Positions 30,372-31,911 of a DNA stretch of 31,911 nt are shown in pieces. Numbering within the stretch: the stretch's first letter is position 1; the number at the start of each line of letters is the position of its first letter. The notes under the pieces were generated by a model. The model ran no database searches and was not told the origin of the DNA. It saw only the letters and a program-made list of their open reading frames with translations. The translations under genes and the position numbers were made by a program. This stretch comes from a virus. The stretch is from positions 1 to 31,911 of IMG/VR virus record IMGVR_UViG_3300046777_003402, one strand, 5' to 3'.

Positions 30372-30583
30372 TCAAATTACTTCCAATCATGCTGATTGCA
30401 GTTTCAGCCTGTGGATATGACGGAAGTTATAGATATGAGTGTCAAGATCCAGAGAATTGGGAAGCAGAGGAGTGTAATCCACCATTATGTCTAGTAGATG
30501 GAGTGTGCACGGAAACATTGCTTGGTTTCGATCCAAGCGAAACAACATTAGAAATACCTACGCAAGAAACGGTAGCGCCATGA
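30350..30583 (+). CDS. Predicted lipoprotein
   Basis: A 77-residue protein. A hydrophobic signal (LIKLLPIMLIAVSAC) leads to a lipobox with Cys21; the mature part has four cysteines (YEC, EEC, PLCLVDGVC), probably two disulfides, and an acidic Thr-rich end. The ATG at 30350 lets translation start at the signal. It is coupled to the next gene by ATGA. In a lysis-like cluster it could be a spanin-type or exclusion lipoprotein. Confidence 0.62.
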   Translation: MYKSSQLIKLLPIMLIAVSACGYDGSYRYECQDPENWEAEECNPPLCLVDGVCTETLLGFDPSETTLEIPTQETVAP

Positions 30584-30843
30584 AAAAAAGACTAACACCA
30601 GAAGAACTTGATGCTCGATTAAAATTTGTTGTTGGATGTGTTTTAGCTGGTGTTTTGACACTAACAACAATTGGTGTTTTATACGCACTAGTGTTTGTTA
30701 CGCAGCCGATTGGTGCTCAGGCTGAAAATGACAAAATGTTCTTTAGTGTTCTATCTAGCGTTGCCACCTTTATCACTGGCACGCTTGCTGGCTTGATGAT
30801 TTCAACTGGTCGCAACTCTAAAGAAGAAGATTTGGAAGACTAA
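30580..30843 (+). CDS. Two-helix membrane protein
   Basis: An 87-residue protein, start chosen at the ATGA overlap. Charged N-terminus (MKKRLTPEELDARLK), helix one (GCVLAGVLTLTTIGVLYALV), a polar loop, helix two (SVLSSVATFITGTLAGLMI) and an acidic tail. A second holin or antiholin is plausible given the neighbours. Its last 4 nt overlap the end of the minus-strand oxygenase gene. Confidence 0.65.
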   Translation: MKKRLTPEELDARLKFVVGCVLAGVLTLTTIGVLYALVFVTQPIGAQAENDKMFFSVLSSVATFITGTLAGLMISTGRNSKEEDLED

Positions 30844-31472
30844 GAATACGGTTTATTCAACCATTTTTTTACAACCCAAAAAGTTGTTGTAACGTAACGA
30901 TCACCAGATGTTACTGGATTCACGCCATGAGCGTAATTTCCGCCTGCTGGAAATATTAAAACTGAACCAGCTTTTGGCTTGAATTCAAGATCGTACTGGC
31001 TAAAAAATATTTCTCCACCAGTGTAGTTATCATTATAATATAGTATATTGCTGACATCTCTCCAAGATTCACAGATCTTATCTGCGTGCTCATTTAGCAT
31101 AGAGCCTGTTCTATATTCGGTAATGCTGTTTATTTCAGATTTTTCTAATTCACATTCAAATGTTTCTTCCAGAAGAAGTTGAACCTTGTCCCTATACTTA
31201 ATAAGTACTTCTAGTAAGTCTCTGGTATTTTGATTAAAGTTTGGATCGTCTGGATGACAATCTTGGACCAAATAGGCCCTTAAAGGGTATTCATGCATTT
31301 TATATTTATCTATGACAAAGTTTCCATCTTTAATTCCTTTGTCAATAGTGAGCAAATCTTCTTCTGAGATAAAATTTTCAATTAAGTAAATATTTTTAAC
31401 ATCGTCAGTATCTATGAGTAGATCTTTGCTGCCTTCATAGATATATCCACTTTTATTTGGAATAATTGCCAT
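30840..31472 (-). CDS. Prolyl-4-hydroxylase-type 2OG-Fe(II) oxygenase (minus strand)
   Basis: A 210-residue protein with H129-A-D131 (NEHADK), ILYYNDNYTGGEIFF, PKAGSVLIFPAG, distal H182 (YAHGV) and R192 (SGDRYVT), the full set of iron and 2-oxoglutarate ligands. It is a relative of the plus-strand P4H-type enzyme at 20906 but shorter at the C-terminus. On the minus strand, TATTAT ends 6 nt before the ATG, another leaderless arrangement. Substrate unknown. Confidence 0.87.
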   Translation of the reverse strand: MAIIPNKSGYIYEGSKDLLIDTDDVKNIYLIENFISEEDLLTIDKGIKDGNFVIDKYKMHEYPLRAYLVQDCHPDDPNFNQNTRDLLEVLIKYRDKVQLLLEETFECELEKSEINSITEYRTGSMLNEHADKICESWRDVSNILYYNDNYTGGEIFFSQYDLEFKPKAGSVLIFPAGGNYAHGVNPVTSGDRYVTTTFWVVKKWLNKPYS

Positions 31473-31478
31473 ATTTAT

Positions 31479-31484
31479 ATAATA
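31479..31484 (-). promoter_or_regulatory. Minus-strand -10 box, leaderless
   Basis: Read on the minus strand this is TATTAT followed by 6 nt (ATAAAT) and the ATG at 31472. No ribosome site precedes the ATG. Confidence 0.5.
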
Positions 31485-31504
31485 CCATATTTCATTTTAA
31501 AATT

Positions 31505-31576
31505 CCTATATAGGGTTAAAATGGGAAAAAATTTTTAAGGGGGTTTTCCATTTTTGAACTTTTTCCCTATATAGGG
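31505..31576. repeat. Pair of CCTATATAGG palindromes
   Basis: CCTATATAGG (31505-31514) recurs as the longer perfect palindrome CCCTATATAGGG (31565-31576), centre-to-centre about 61 bp, in an A/T-tract-rich gap between minus-strand genes. Candidate operator pair, or other protein-binding site. Confidence 0.6.
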
Positions 31577-31580
31577 ATTT

Positions 31581-31742
31581 TTATTTTTTTATTAGATTAT
31601 ATAGATCTAATAACATGTTCTCCACTTCTTGGTGAGAAAATAACTCTCTTTCAGCTTTAGATACTTCTTTTAAAAAATTTTCAACAGAAAGTTTTATCTC
31701 TTCTGTTTTAGGATCCTTTACTGCAGAAAGTATTCTACTCAT
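31581..31742 (-). CDS. Small helical protein
   Basis: A 53-residue minus-strand product, charged and helical throughout (KLSVENFLKEVSKAERELF). It starts immediately after the stop of the next minus gene (TAAATG), showing coupling. No family recognised. Confidence 0.5.
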   Translation of the reverse strand: MSRILSAVKDPKTEEIKLSVENFLKEVSKAERELFSHQEVENMLLDLYNLIKK

Positions 31743-31911
31743 TTAAGCCTCGTCGTTTTTTAAAAGAACATGTATGTAGTGGACAGCTAGGGCAACGCCT
31801 GTTGCTATCATGGCTGTCTTTCTTGTGTCGCCGGACAATGTAATGAATACAACAACGCTACCAGCTAACGTGAATGATAGTGCGGCTGTTTCATTAACGA
31901 ACTTTCTTACT
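31743..31911 (-). CDS. Two-helix membrane protein, 5' end outside window
   Basis: A minus-strand frame open to the window edge; 55 codons plus stop are visible. Two hydrophobic segments (ALSFTLAGSVVVFITLSG and AMIATGVALAVHYIHVLL) with a short basic loop (DTRKT) between, and a charged end (KNDEA). Similar in plan to the holin-like proteins on the plus strand. Confidence 0.55.
   Translation of the reverse strand, partial: VRKFVNETAALSFTLAGSVVVFITLSGDTRKTAMIATGVALAVHYIHVLLKNDEA

Overview
The window is a dense, AT-rich (roughly one third G+C), mostly plus-strand stretch of a phage-like genome that probably infects an actinobacterium. Pointers to that host are a WhiB-type Fe-S regulator (2866-3252), several promoters whose -10 box lies only 6-7 nt before an ATG (leaderless mRNAs), and four tRNA genes for A-ending codons. 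Pointers to a phage are overlapping small genes, SSB, a UDG-family protein, small two-helix membrane proteins, four different 2-oxoglutarate oxygenases and apparently acquired host metabolic genes. No terminase, portal, capsid, polymerase or integrase is recognisable, so phage identity is an inference.

Layout. 1-2228: small coupled genes, a lipoprotein, a DnaJ-zinc-like protein and a tRNA-Ile candidate. 2229-3659: WhiB and helical proteins. 3652-9970: the centrepiece, a ubiquitin-like conjugation locus: an E2-fold protein fused to a cysteine-rich tail, a JAB/JAMM peptidase with an Rpn11-like motif, a ThiF/E1-like adenylating enzyme, a beta-grasp ubiquitin-like protein, a terminator, then an AAA+ ATPase resembling Ycf46. 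9982-15167: unrecognised proteins plus two further paralogues of the E2-like (prokaryotic E2 family D / PRTRC protein B type) fold. 15168-18538: a promoter with a dyad, a MerR-like regulator, SSB, a UDG-family protein, tRNA-Arg and microproteins. 18559-19167: a proteasome beta/HslV-type threonine peptidase behind a leaderless promoter. 19223-21679: zinc-binding proteins, tRNA-Thr and two 2OG-Fe(II) oxygenases. 21709-25303: minus-strand Gly/Ala-rich proteins, a Tat-exported oligopeptide-binding protein and a minus-strand diiron protein, the last two looking host-derived. 25353-28093: small phage proteins, tRNA-Gly and a large unrecognised protein. 28157-31911: twin four-cysteine proteins, a ferredoxin, a PhyH oxygenase, a lysis-like membrane/lipoprotein cluster with a Cys-rich microprotein, a further oxygenase and minus-strand small genes flanking a pair of CCTATATAGG palindromes.

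The main hypothesis is that this element encodes nearly all parts of a ubiquitin-proteasome-like pathway: activation (E1), transfer (one to three E2-like proteins, one with an E3-like zinc tail), modifier (Ubl), removal/processing (JAB), unfolding (AAA+) and proteolysis (beta-type threonine peptidase). The individual assignments rest on motifs read by eye; the link between them, especially between the conjugation locus and the peptidase 8.6 kb away, is inference.
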